A stretch of 6,676 nucleotides of DNA from Erysipelotrichaceae bacterium UBA3379 (GTDB lineage: Bacteria; Bacillota_I; Bacilli_A; Erysipelotrichales; Coprobacillaceae). The stretch spans positions 12,781-19,456 of the forward strand of contig DEPZ01000029.1 in assembly GCA_002359025.1 (NCBI GenBank). Reading direction: 5' to 3'. The notes beneath the pieces are model-generated. The model was not told where the DNA came from. It searched no databases and saw nothing but the letters and a program-made list of their open reading frames with translations. The position numbers and the translations under genes were made by a program. Below, one piece after another: positions 1 through 6,150 of this stretch; the first letter of the stretch is position 1, and each line of letters starts with the position of its first letter.

Positions 1-17
1 ATATAAATCTGAAATAC

Positions 18-35
18 TTTGGAAAAAATACCAAA
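18..35. promoter_or_regulatory. inverted repeat, possible operator for the RpiR regulator
   Basis: TTTGG (18-22) and CCAAA (31-35) form a perfect 5-bp inverted repeat around an 8-bp A-rich spacer. Weaker symmetry continues outward: AAAGTC read outward on the left against the complement of TTTAG on the right, with a 3-base insertion on the left. It lies just upstream of, or overlaps, the candidate promoters, where a local regulator would bind. RpiR proteins bind imperfect palindromes as dimers, and an RpiR gene sits second in this operon. The assignment is inference; with so few G/C bases the arms are short. Confidence 0.25.
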
Positions 36-43
36 TTTAGTAA

Positions 44-72
44 TATACATTTTTGCCAATAATAAATAAAAT
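44..72 (+). promoter_or_regulatory. candidate sigma-A promoter of the PTS-rpiR-malY-ridA cluster
   Basis: A TATACA box (44-49, 4 of 6 bases of the -35 consensus) is separated by 17 bp from TAAAAT (67-72, 5 of 6 bases of the -10 consensus). Transcription would start near position 79, inside the cre-like site, which suits repression by CcpA. A second reading is TTGGAA (19-24) with TAATAT (41-46) and a 16-bp spacer, each 4 of 6. The sequence is so AT-rich that chance matches are common, so the exact promoter is uncertain. Some promoter here is likely, because the cre-like site and the strong ribosome binding site follow directly. Confidence 0.4.
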
Positions 73-77
73 ATGCG

Positions 78-91
78 TGTAAACGCTTAAG
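78..91 (+). promoter_or_regulatory. cre-like catabolite repression operator (CcpA)
   Basis: TGTAAACGCTTAAG matches the first 12 positions of the Bacillus-type cre consensus TGWAANCGNTNWCA, including the central CG; only the last two bases deviate. It overlaps the predicted transcription start and lies immediately before the AGGAGG of the first gene. CcpA bound here would block initiation or act as a roadblock when preferred sugars are available. This is the usual arrangement for Firmicute PTS operons and supports a catabolic role for the cluster. Confidence 0.55.
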
Positions 92-95
92 GAGG
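90..95 (+). promoter_or_regulatory. ribosome binding site deciding the EIIC start
   Basis: A consensus AGGAGG stands before two in-frame ATG codons at 99 and 105. It leaves 3 bases before the first and 9 before the second. Three bases is too tight for efficient initiation, so the ATG at 105 is preferred. Confidence 0.6.
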
Positions 96-104
96 AAAAT
101 GAAT

Positions 105-1406
105 ATGAAGGGATTTACAAGTTTTATTGAAAATCATCTTGTGCCTGTAGTATCTAAAATTACAAATTTAAGATATTTTCAAGCATTAAGAAATGGTTTT
201 ATGGTTATTATGCCTTTAACTATTATTGGATCAATTTTTATGTTAATTACTGATTTCCCATTAGCTGGATACAGTGATTTTATGGCTGGTATATTTGGAA
301 GTGATTGGACAAGTTATATAGAACCAGCATATCGTGCAACTTTCAATATGATGGGATTTATGTTAGTTGGAACGATGGCTTATAAATTAGCTGAAAGCTA
401 TGATATGGATAGATTAAGTTCTTTAGTTCTATCTTTAGTTGCATTTGTTGTTGTTTCTCCAAAACAAGTAGTAACTGAAAGTGGAGAAATTGTGAGTCGT
501 GTATTAGATATGACATGGCTAGGAACTCAAGGAGTTATTACAGCTATACTTGTAGCTATTTTATCTGTAGAAATTATGCGTTTTTGTATAAATAAAAATC
601 TTGTGATTCGTATGCCCGATTCAGTACCTGATATGGTAAGCAAATCATTTAGTGCATTAGTACCAGGTATTATTGTTGTTTTAGTGATGTTAATTATTAA
701 TGGTGTATGTAAAGTATTTGTTGGTTCTTTACATGAAGCTATTTATGCAGTTATTCAAGTACCTTTACAAGGTTTAACTTCTAGTTTATTTGCGATTATT
801 GTTGTTGGTGGATTGAATGGATTCTTATGGTGGTTTGGTATTCATCCAACTGTAGTTAACTCTATTGTTAATCCATTATTGATTGCTAATGCAGATGCAA
901 ATCAAGCATTATTTAATGCACATAATTTATCATTAGCAACTGGTAATGTTGGGACAATTCAAATGATTGACCAATTTGCAACTATTGGTGGTGCAGGTAT
1001 GACAATTGGTTTAATTATTGCAATGATTATTGTTTCAAGATCTTCAAGATTAAAGACAATGTCTAAATTAGCTGCAGTACCAGCATGTTTCAATATCAAT
1101 GAACCATTAGTATTTGGTTTACCAATTGTATTTAATCCATTAATGTTAATACCTGTTACATTAGCACCTATGGTTTCTGTAGTGATTGCTTATGTTGCTA
1201 TGAGTATTGGATTTATGCCTTTATTTACTGGAGTTATGGCACCTTGGTCTACACCACCAATTATATCAGGATTCTTAGTTGCTGGATGGCAAGGGGCAGT
1301 TGTTCAAATTATAGCAATTGTTGCATCTGTTGTTATTTATTATCCATTTGTAAAAGCTTTAGATAATCAATATAGAAAAGAAGAAAGTACTAACGAAACA
1401 AATTAA
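105..1406 (+). CDS. PTS sugar transporter subunit EIIC, Lac (cellobiose/lactose/chitobiose) family
   Basis: Integral membrane permease of the phosphotransferase system. It moves a beta-glycoside or related sugar across the membrane while the partner EIIB phosphorylates it. The 433-residue length fits single-domain EIIC proteins of the cellobiose/chitobiose type. Residue numbers count from the upstream ATG at 99. The N-terminus (FTSFIENHLVPVVSKI) is the typical amphipathic start, followed by about ten hydrophobic segments between residues 34 and 418. The motif GIHPTVVN (247-254, His249) and FNINEPLVFG (331-340, Glu335) correspond to the conserved His and Glu that bind and position the sugar in the chitobiose EIIC structure. 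No EIIA or EIIB domain is fused or encoded in the window, so these come from elsewhere. The start at 105 is chosen because it lies 9 bases after AGGAGG; ATG at 99 is possible and adds two residues. First gene of a four-gene cluster. Exact sugar unknown; diacetylchitobiose, cellobiose and lactose-type substrates are all possible. Confidence 0.92.
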   Translation: MKGFTSFIENHLVPVVSKITNLRYFQALRNGFMVIMPLTIIGSIFMLITDFPLAGYSDFMAGIFGSDWTSYIEPAYRATFNMMGFMLVGTMAYKLAESYDMDRLSSLVLSLVAFVVVSPKQVVTESGEIVSRVLDMTWLGTQGVITAILVAILSVEIMRFCINKNLVIRMPDSVPDMVSKSFSALVPGIIVVLVMLIINGVCKVFVGSLHEAIYAVIQVPLQGLTSSLFAIIVVGGLNGFLWWFGIHPTVVNSIVNPLLIANADANQALFNAHNLSLATGNVGTIQMIDQFATIGGAGMTIGLIIAMIIVSRSSRLKTMSKLAAVPACFNINEPLVFGLPIVFNPLMLIPVTLAPMVSVVIAYVAMSIGFMPLFTGVMAPWSTPPIISGFLVAGWQGAVVQIIAIVASVVIYYPFVKALDNQYRKEESTNETN

Positions 1407-1410
1407 TTAG

Positions 1411-1419
1411 TGTTATAAT
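1411..1419 (+). promoter_or_regulatory. possible internal extended -10 promoter before rpiR
   Basis: TGTTATAAT contains a perfect TATAAT preceded by TG with one base between, the extended -10 pattern. There is no recognisable -35. Transcription would start around 1426, at the ribosome binding site itself, giving an almost absent leader. It could supply basal regulator, lyase and RidA independently of the permease. Weak evidence in AT-rich DNA. Confidence 0.25.
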
Positions 1420-1437
1420 TCTTTTAGGAGGATTATT

Positions 1438-2211
1438 ATGAACCATAAACATATATCTCAATTTGCTTTACAAATTGCCAATCATTCAACAAACCTAACA
1501 CTTATGGAACAAGCAATGGTAAAGAAATTATTAAAAAACAAGGATGTTTTAACATATGATCATTTTACGATTACATATCTCGCAGACTTTTTAAATGTGA
1601 GTACGACAAGTTTACATAGGTTATCAAAGAAGCTAGGATATTCTAGTTTTAAATTAATGAAAGAAGATTTTTTTGAGGAAGAAAATATAGAAACTGATCA
1701 TCCTATACCTTACGACTATCTAGGCATGATTTCTATGACCTATAGATCAGTAGAATCATCTATAACTCAAGAAATGATGAATGATTTATTAAAAGCAAAA
1801 AGAATAGTGATATATGGCATGGGGATGAGTCATTATATCGCAAAGATATTTCAAATTAAATTACAATTATTAGGAATATTGGTTGAGCAATATTGTGATT
1901 CAAGATTTATGAAACTATCATCACAAAACTTACAATCCAAAGAAGATGTTATTATTGTTTTATCAAGAAGTGGTTGTCCACCAGAATTGATACAAGTGAT
2001 GAGTGAAGCAAGTCAAAGAGAAGTTGTATCTATATTAATCACAGAAACAAAACAATCACCACTAAAGGAATTATCAACATATGTTATTCAAACTGCAAAA
2101 ACAGTAGATGATGACAATGATATTGATACAAGAATACATACTCATATAGCAATGGATTTATTAATACAAAGATATTTATTATTAAAGGAGGAACATATAA
2201 ATGAAACATGA
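1438..2211 (+). CDS. RpiR-family transcriptional regulator (HTH plus SIS sugar-phosphate sensor)
   Basis: Cytoplasmic DNA-binding regulator of 257 residues, close to the usual 250-290. Residues 1-80 form the RpiR-type N-terminal domain, with the helix-turn-helix around 45-71 (ITYLADFLNVSTTSLHRLSKKLG). Residues 120-220 form the SIS domain: beta-strand RIVIYGMGMSH (122-132), then VIIVLSRSG (171-179), the serine-rich loop that binds the phosphate of a phosphosugar. In this family the ligand is generally a phosphorylated sugar from the controlled pathway, so the likely signal is the product of the neighbouring PTS. The gene starts 31 bp after the EIIC stop with AGGAGG at 1426-1431 and a 6-base spacer. 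Its end overlaps the start of the malY-like gene by 11 bp. It most likely controls its own operon; whether it activates or represses cannot be read from the sequence. Confidence 0.9.
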   Translation: MNHKHISQFALQIANHSTNLTLMEQAMVKKLLKNKDVLTYDHFTITYLADFLNVSTTSLHRLSKKLGYSSFKLMKEDFFEEENIETDHPIPYDYLGMISMTYRSVESSITQEMMNDLLKAKRIVIYGMGMSHYIAKIFQIKLQLLGILVEQYCDSRFMKLSSQNLQSKEDVIIVLSRSGCPPELIQVMSEASQREVVSILITETKQSPLKELSTYVIQTAKTVDDDNDIDTRIHTHIAMDLLIQRYLLLKEEHINET

Positions 2212-3379
2212 TTTTGATTCAATGTTAGAAAGACGATATAATGGTTCAATGAAATGGGAGACACCATATATTAATAAAAGGTTTCAAACACATCTCCAAG
2301 CAGATGATCAGTTCTATCCTTTATTTATCGCAGATATGGATTTTACTATGGATCATTCTATCCAAAATAAACTCATGTCTTTTATACAAGCTGGTGATTT
2401 AGGATACTTTCATGTTCAAGATAGTTTCTATGAAAGTATCATCCGTTGGTATCATGATATTCATGGTATACAAGTAGAAAAAGAGTGGATTGTTCCAAGT
2501 ATAGGAACAATTACATCTCTCCATTTATTAACTGATTTATTTTCTAGAAATCAAAATATATTGATTATGACACCAGTCTATGGGCCTTTTATGAATTGTG
2601 CAAAATTAGGAAAAGCATACACAATGCCATTAACTTACCAAGATCATCAATATACAATTGATTTTAAAGAATTAGAAAATACTATTCAAACTCAAAATAT
2701 ACATACATTATTATTATGTAATCCACATAATCCAGGCGGTAAAGCATGGACATATGATGAATTATATCAATTGGTTCAAATATGTAAAAGATATCAAGTT
2801 ATGATTTTCTCTGATGAAATACATAGTGATATTCTTTTATCAGATGAACCATTTACATCGCTTATCCAATTTTATGATATATATGATCATATATTTGTAT
2901 CTTCATCACCTAATAAAACATTCAATATATCTGGACTTTCTACATCATTTACTATTTGTAAAAATAGTGAATATAATCAACAGTTTATTGACTATTTATC
3001 ATCATTACATATTGGACCTCAACGTATAGGAACATATATGATAGAAACTGTTTATAATGAGGGAAGAGAATGGTATCATGGATTATTAGAATATTTAAAA
3101 AATAATATGGAAACAGTGATTTCTATATTAGAAACAACAGATATAGAAGTGATGAAACCAGATGCTGGATATTTGATATGGGTACGTTTGCCTAAAGTCA
3201 AAGATATAGACCAGTTTATAGTTGATTTAGCAAATAAAACGCATGTGTTATTAGAAACAGGAAGTCGTTTTGTTGATAATTATGAGGGCTGGATACGTAT
3301 TAATACAGCTACACAACATCAATTATTAAAAGAAGCTATAAACAAATTTGTTGAATTCTATAATGAATATGGTGTATAA
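2201..3379 (+). CDS. MalY/PatB-family PLP-dependent C-S beta-lyase / aminotransferase
   Basis: Fold-type I PLP enzyme of 392 residues, the length of E. coli MalY (about 390) and B. subtilis PatB. These enzymes cleave C-S bonds of cystathionine or cysteine conjugates by alpha,beta-elimination, releasing a thiol and 2-aminoacrylate, which decays to pyruvate and ammonia. Visible marks: the N-terminal FDSMLERRYNGSMKWE typical of MalY, IADMDF (43-48), NPHNPGG (174-180), SDEIHSD (204-210, Asp205 contacting the PLP ring nitrogen), SSSPNKTFNISGL (234-246) with Lys239 as the Schiff-base lysine, and WIRIN (364-368) with Arg366 for the substrate carboxylate. All key residues are present. AAAGGAGG at 2184-2191 precedes the ATG by 9 bases, and the start overlaps the rpiR end, suggesting translational coupling. 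ridA follows after 21 bp. Its neighbour makes elimination chemistry more likely than pure transamination; the substrate is unknown. E. coli MalY also binds and inhibits the activator MalT, so a regulatory side role is conceivable. Confidence 0.88.
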   Translation: MKHDFDSMLERRYNGSMKWETPYINKRFQTHLQADDQFYPLFIADMDFTMDHSIQNKLMSFIQAGDLGYFHVQDSFYESIIRWYHDIHGIQVEKEWIVPSIGTITSLHLLTDLFSRNQNILIMTPVYGPFMNCAKLGKAYTMPLTYQDHQYTIDFKELENTIQTQNIHTLLLCNPHNPGGKAWTYDELYQLVQICKRYQVMIFSDEIHSDILLSDEPFTSLIQFYDIYDHIFVSSSPNKTFNISGLSTSFTICKNSEYNQQFIDYLSSLHIGPQRIGTYMIETVYNEGREWYHGLLEYLKNNMETVISILETTDIEVMKPDAGYLIWVRLPKVKDIDQFIVDLANKTHVLLETGSRFVDNYEGWIRINTATQHQLLKEAINKFVEFYNEYGV

Positions 3380-3400
3380 CATATAAGAGGAGGTAATAAA

Positions 3401-3775
3401 ATGAAACAAGCAGTAAAAACAAATAAAGCACCAGGTGCTATTGGACCTTATAGTCAAGGTATTGAAGTAGGAAATATGTATTTCTTTTCAGGACAATTAC
3501 CATTAAATCCTGAAACAGGAGTTATGCCTGAAACAATTAAAGAACAAACAAAACAATCATTAGAAAACATTAAAGGATTATTAGAAAGTCAAGGTTTAGA
3601 TTTTTCTAATGTTGTAAAAACAACTGTATTTTTAGATAATATGGCTGATTTTGCTGATATGAATGAAGTTTATTCTACATACTTTGTAGAACCATATCCA
3701 GCAAGAAGTGCTGTAGAAGTTGGAAAACTTCCTAAAGATGCTCTTATTGAAATTGAAGTTATTGCAGTGAAATAG
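3401..3775 (+). CDS. ridA: RidA family enamine/imine deaminase (YjgF/YER057c/UK114)
   Basis: Small soluble enzyme (124 residues, family length about 125-130) that forms trimers with active sites between subunits. It hydrolyses reactive enamines/imines such as 2-aminoacrylate/2-iminopropanoate to pyruvate and ammonia, protecting PLP enzymes from inactivation. Sequence marks: APGAIGPYSQG (10-20) with conserved Tyr17, FFSGQLPLNPETG (28-40), and the family signature from residue 100 to 119, with Arg102 binding the substrate carboxylate and Glu117 activating water. This pattern is that of the archetypal RidA subfamily rather than the Rid2-7 groups, which often lack the arginine. AGGAGG at 3388-3393 gives a 7-base spacer. 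It lies directly behind a lyase whose expected product is 2-aminoacrylate, so it probably clears that product locally. A terminator begins immediately after its stop codon, making it the last gene of the operon. Confidence 0.93.
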   Translation: MKQAVKTNKAPGAIGPYSQGIEVGNMYFFSGQLPLNPETGVMPETIKEQTKQSLENIKGLLESQGLDFSNVVKTTVFLDNMADFADMNEVYSTYFVEPYPARSAVEVGKLPKDALIEIEVIAVK

Positions 3776-3802
3776 AGTGGAGTCGTAGTGACTTCACTTT
3801 TT
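3776..3802 (+). terminator. rho-independent terminator after ridA
   Basis: AGTGGAGTC (3776-3784) pairs with GACTTCACT (3790-3798) over nine positions with one G-U pair, around the loop GTAGT, followed by a short run of T (3798-3802). It begins at the base after the ridA stop codon. The T-run is short, so some read-through into ybaK is possible. Confidence 0.8.
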
Positions 3803-3821
3803 AAATATGGTAGTATTTGAT

Positions 3822-3828
3822 AGGTGAT
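3822..3828 (+). promoter_or_regulatory. ribosome binding site deciding the ybaK start
   Basis: AGGTGAT is complementary to the 3' end of 16S rRNA (the right part of AAGGAGGTGATC). In that alignment the ATG at 3833 has normal spacing. The in-frame GTG at 3824 is part of this site, so it is unlikely to be the start codon. Confidence 0.6.
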
Positions 3829-3832
3829 AGAA

Positions 3833-4300
3833 ATGAAGAAAACAAATGCATTAAGAATTTTAGATCAACATAAAATAAAATATGAAGTTGTAGAGTATGA
3901 ATATGAAGATAATCATGTGAGTAAAGATCATATTTTTCAAAGTGAATTATCTCCTGAACATATTTATAAAACAATTGTTTTAAAAGCAACTCATGGATAT
4001 ATTGTTTGTTGTATACCTGTGTTAGAAGAAATTGATTTAAAGAAGCTTGCTAGAGAAAGTGGAAATAAGAGTGTAGAAATGGTTCATCAAAAGGATTTGT
4101 TAAATCTTACTGGATATATAAGAGGTGGATGTTCTCCTGTGGGTATGAAAAAGAAGTTTCCTACATATTTCCAACAAGATATGAAAGATTTAGAGTTGGT
4201 TGCAGTAAGTGCAGGAAAACAAGGAATGCAAATGATATTAAAGCCTATAGATTTATTGAATATTGTAGAAGGTAAGTATGTAGATGTTATAAAAAAATAA
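3833..4300 (+). CDS. ybaK: YbaK/EbsC-type aminoacyl-tRNA deacylase (Cys-tRNA(Pro) deacylase)
   Basis: Trans-editing enzyme that hydrolyses mischarged tRNA, classically Cys-tRNA(Pro) made in error by prolyl-tRNA synthetase. Stand-alone protein of 155 residues, the usual size. The N-terminus MKKTNALRILDQHKIKYEVVEY is typical for the family. EHIYKTIVLKA (42-52) holds Lys46, matching the essential lysine of the Haemophilus protein. GYIRGGCSPVGMKK (94-107) is the conserved glycine-rich GGCSP loop, and VSAGKQGMQMILKPIDL (125-141) is the C-terminal signature. I start it at ATG 3833 rather than GTG 3824, because the GTG lies inside the Shine-Dalgarno sequence. It follows the ridA terminator by 30 bp and is probably transcribed by read-through or from a weak promoter in that gap. 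Specificity within the family (Cys-tRNA(Pro) or another mischarged tRNA) cannot be settled from sequence alone. Confidence 0.88.
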   Translation: MKKTNALRILDQHKIKYEVVEYEYEDNHVSKDHIFQSELSPEHIYKTIVLKATHGYIVCCIPVLEEIDLKKLARESGNKSVEMVHQKDLLNLTGYIRGGCSPVGMKKKFPTYFQQDMKDLELVAVSAGKQGMQMILKPIDLLNIVEGKYVDVIKK

Positions 4301-4327
4301 TAACTGGTTCACTTTTTATGGTTTTTA

Positions 4328-4347
4328 TGTAAGCACTTTGATATAAT
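4328..4347 (+). promoter_or_regulatory. extended -10 promoter of the phosphohexomutase gene with an overlapping cre-like element
   Basis: TATAAT at 4342-4347 is a perfect -10 box, preceded by TG at 4339-4340 in the extended -10 position; no clear -35 is present. The expected start near 4354 leaves a leader of about 14 bases. TGTAAGCACTTTGA (4328-4341), directly upstream, matches 12 of 14 cre consensus positions. One of its mismatches is the central G of CG, which normally matters most, so true CcpA binding is doubtful. A direct repeat TTTTTATG (4313-4320 and 4322-4329) sits where a -35 would be. No terminator hairpin separates ybaK from this promoter. Confidence 0.45.
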
Positions 4348-4367
4348 AAAAACAGAGGTGAATATTT

Positions 4368-6062
4368 ATGGATTATAATACAAACTATGAAAGATGGTTA
4401 AACCATCCAAATATGGATGCATCTACAAAAATAGAATTAGAAAATATGAGTGAAAAAGAAAAAGAAGATGCATTTTATACAAACGTTGAATTTGGTACTG
4501 CAGGTATGAGAGGGATTTTAGGTCCTGGTACAAATCGTATGAATATTTATACAATCAGAAAAGCAAACGTTGGTTTTGCAAAATATGTTGCTGGATTAGA
4601 AAATGGTAAGGAAAGAGGAGTTGCTATTGGATATGATAATAGACATATGTCATATCGTTTTGCAATTGAAAGTGCAAAGATTCTTGCAACTTATGGAATT
4701 AAATCTTATATTTTTGAAAGTTTAAGACCAACTCCAGAGCTATCTTTTGCTGTTAGATATTTAAAATGTGCTGGTGGAATTATGATTACTGCATCACATA
4801 ATCCTAAAGAATACAATGGATATAAAGTTTATGATGATACAGGATGTCAATTAATTCCTGAATGGGCAGATCAAGTTGTTAAATATGTTAATGAAGTAGA
4901 AGATGAATTATCTGTTCAAGTATGTAGTGATGAAGAAGCATATCCATATATGACATGGATTGGTGAAGAAGTAGATGAAGCTTATTATAAAGAAGTTATG
5001 GCTATTGAAGTGAATCCAGGTATGGATAAAGATGGATTTAAAATTGTCTTCTCACCACAACATGGAACAAGTAATATTCCTGTAAGAACATGTTTAACTC
5101 GTTTAGGATATAATGTTGTGCCAGTATTAGCACAATGTGCTCCTGATCCTGATTATACAAATACAAAATCTCCAAATCCTGAAGTAGAAGCTTCTTATGA
5201 ATTAGCAATTAAAAAAGCTAAGGAAGTTGATGCTGATGTTGTTGTTATTTGTGATCCTGATGGAGATAGATTAGGTGTTGTTGCTAAACATGATGGGGAA
5301 TATGTATTAATGAGTGGTAACCAATCTGCAGCTGTATACCTTGAATATATTTTAAGTCAAATGAAAGAAAAAGGAACATTACCTACAAATGCAGTTATGT
5401 ACAATACAATCGTTACTTCTGATTTAGGTGAATTAGTAGCAAGAAGTTATGGTGTTGATGTAGAAAAAACATTAACTGGATTTAAATTTATAGGTGATAA
5501 GATTCGTAAATATGAAAAAACTGGTGAAAAACAATTTGTTTTTGGATATGAAGAATCTTATGGATGTGTAGTTAAAGACTTTGTTAGAGATAAAGATGCT
5601 GTACAAGCAGTATTAACTGCTGCTGAAGCAGGTAACTATTATAAAAAACAAGGTAAAGATTTGGTTGATGTATTAAATGAATTATATGCTAAACATGGTA
5701 CATTTAAAGAAACACAAATTGCTTTATCTAAAGCAGGAGCTGCTGGTGCTGCTAGAATTAAAGAAATCATGGATAATTTAAGAAAAGATGCACCTGTAGC
5801 TATCGGTAATGTAAAAGTTGTTGCTGTAGAAGATTATCAAACGAGTTTAAGAGTTGAAAATGGTAAAGAAACAACAATTGATTTACCTAAATCAAATGTT
5901 TTAAAATACTATTTAGAAGATGGTTCTTGGATTGCGGCGAGACCAAGTGGTACAGAACCAAAATGTAAATTCTATTTCTCTATTAAAGGAACAGATGCTA
6001 CTGATGCAGCAAACAAAACAGAAGTATTCCAAAAAGATATGATGAATATTATCGGTGAATAA
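4368..6062 (+). CDS. pgcA: alpha-phosphoglucomutase / phosphomannomutase family phospho-sugar mutase
   Basis: Cytoplasmic alpha-D-phosphohexomutase interconverting hexose 1-phosphate and hexose 6-phosphate, feeding UDP-glucose and cell-envelope sugar synthesis or, in reverse, glycolysis. The 564 residues fit the long PgcA/PGM2-like branch (about 570-600) rather than the 450-residue GlmM/ManB type. All four domain signatures are present: EFGTAGMRG (41-49) near the N-terminus; TASHNP (141-146) with Ser143 as the phosphoserine; DPDGDR (296-301) with Asp296, Asp298 and Asp300 binding magnesium; GYEESYG (393-399) for sugar recognition; and RPSGTEPK (525-532) for phosphate binding in the last domain. 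The start has AGAGGTGA at 4354-4361 with suitable spacing. It lies 67 bp after ybaK, has its own extended -10 promoter, and is ended by a strong hairpin. Preference for glucose or mannose phosphate is not determined; the symbol follows the B. subtilis orthologue type. Confidence 0.92.
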   Translation: MDYNTNYERWLNHPNMDASTKIELENMSEKEKEDAFYTNVEFGTAGMRGILGPGTNRMNIYTIRKANVGFAKYVAGLENGKERGVAIGYDNRHMSYRFAIESAKILATYGIKSYIFESLRPTPELSFAVRYLKCAGGIMITASHNPKEYNGYKVYDDTGCQLIPEWADQVVKYVNEVEDELSVQVCSDEEAYPYMTWIGEEVDEAYYKEVMAIEVNPGMDKDGFKIVFSPQHGTSNIPVRTCLTRLGYNVVPVLAQCAPDPDYTNTKSPNPEVEASYELAIKKAKEVDADVVVICDPDGDRLGVVAKHDGEYVLMSGNQSAAVYLEYILSQMKEKGTLPTNAVMYNTIVTSDLGELVARSYGVDVEKTLTGFKFIGDKIRKYEKTGEKQFVFGYEESYGCVVKDFVRDKDAVQAVLTAAEAGNYYKKQGKDLVDVLNELYAKHGTFKETQIALSKAGAAGAARIKEIMDNLRKDAPVAIGNVKVVAVEDYQTSLRVENGKETTIDLPKSNVLKYYLEDGSWIAARPSGTEPKCKFYFSIKGTDATDAANKTEVFQKDMMNIIGE

Positions 6063-6073
6063 TACAAAAAGAC

Positions 6074-6104
6074 AAAAAAACGTTGATTTTATCAACGTTT
6101 TTTT
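6074..6104. terminator. bidirectional rho-independent terminator between convergent genes
   Basis: Seven A (6074-6080) plus CGTTGAT (6081-6087) mirror ATCAACG (6091-6097) plus seven T (6098-6104), with TTT at the centre. Read on the + strand it ends the phosphohexomutase transcript 12 bases after the stop codon. Read on the - strand it is an equally good hairpin with a T-run, ending the transcript of the recombinase remnant. It is perfectly symmetrical over 14 bp per arm. Confidence 0.9.
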
Positions 6105-6119
6105 GATGAGATGCTGTAA

Positions 6120-6150
6120 TTTCCGTTTATTTTCCGCTTATTTCCGTTTA
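6120..6150. repeat. three tandem copies of TTTCCGYTTA beside the recombinase gene
   Basis: TTTCCGTTTA (6120-6129), TTTCCGCTTA (6131-6140) and TTTCCGTTTA (6141-6150) follow each other with a period of 10-11 bp, one DNA helical turn. Two copies are identical and the middle one differs by one base. They lie in the 65-bp gap between the pgcA terminator and the recombinase stop codon. Helically phased short direct repeats next to a tyrosine recombinase resemble arm-type integrase binding sites, so this may be part of an attachment region. No core crossover site can be identified without the other end of the element. Confidence 0.6.

Noticed and set aside
2814..3029. 71-codon open frame on the + strand inside the malY-like gene
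   Set aside because: It lies wholly inside a gene with all its family motifs in another frame, has a Leu/Ile/His-rich composition typical of out-of-frame AT-rich DNA, and has no ribosome binding site of note.
3788..3816. Promoter for ybaK (GTGACT, 17 bp, TAGTAT)
   Set aside because: Both boxes are only 4 of 6, the -35 lies inside the ridA terminator stem, and the start would fall on the ribosome binding site; not strong enough to list.
3824..3832. GTG start adding three residues to ybaK
   Set aside because: The GTG is part of the AGGTGAT ribosome binding site; ATG at 3833 has correct spacing and gives the usual family N-terminus.
3801..3989. 62-codon open frame on the - strand over the ybaK start
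   Set aside because: Antisense shadow of ybaK; composition rich in Leu, His, Tyr and Phe, no recognisable domain.
4286..4304. GTTAT/ATAAC hairpin at the end of ybaK as a terminator
   Set aside because: Five weak A/T-rich pairs with a 9-base loop and no following T-run; it is more likely chance in an A-tract.
5913..6095. 60-codon open frame on the - strand over the pgcA end and the terminator
   Set aside because: It begins inside the terminator hairpin and runs antisense to the RPSGTEPK coding region, so it is a shadow.
6120..6150. CRISPR array
   Set aside because: The repeats are only 10 bp with 0-1 bp between copies, there are no spacers and no cas genes.
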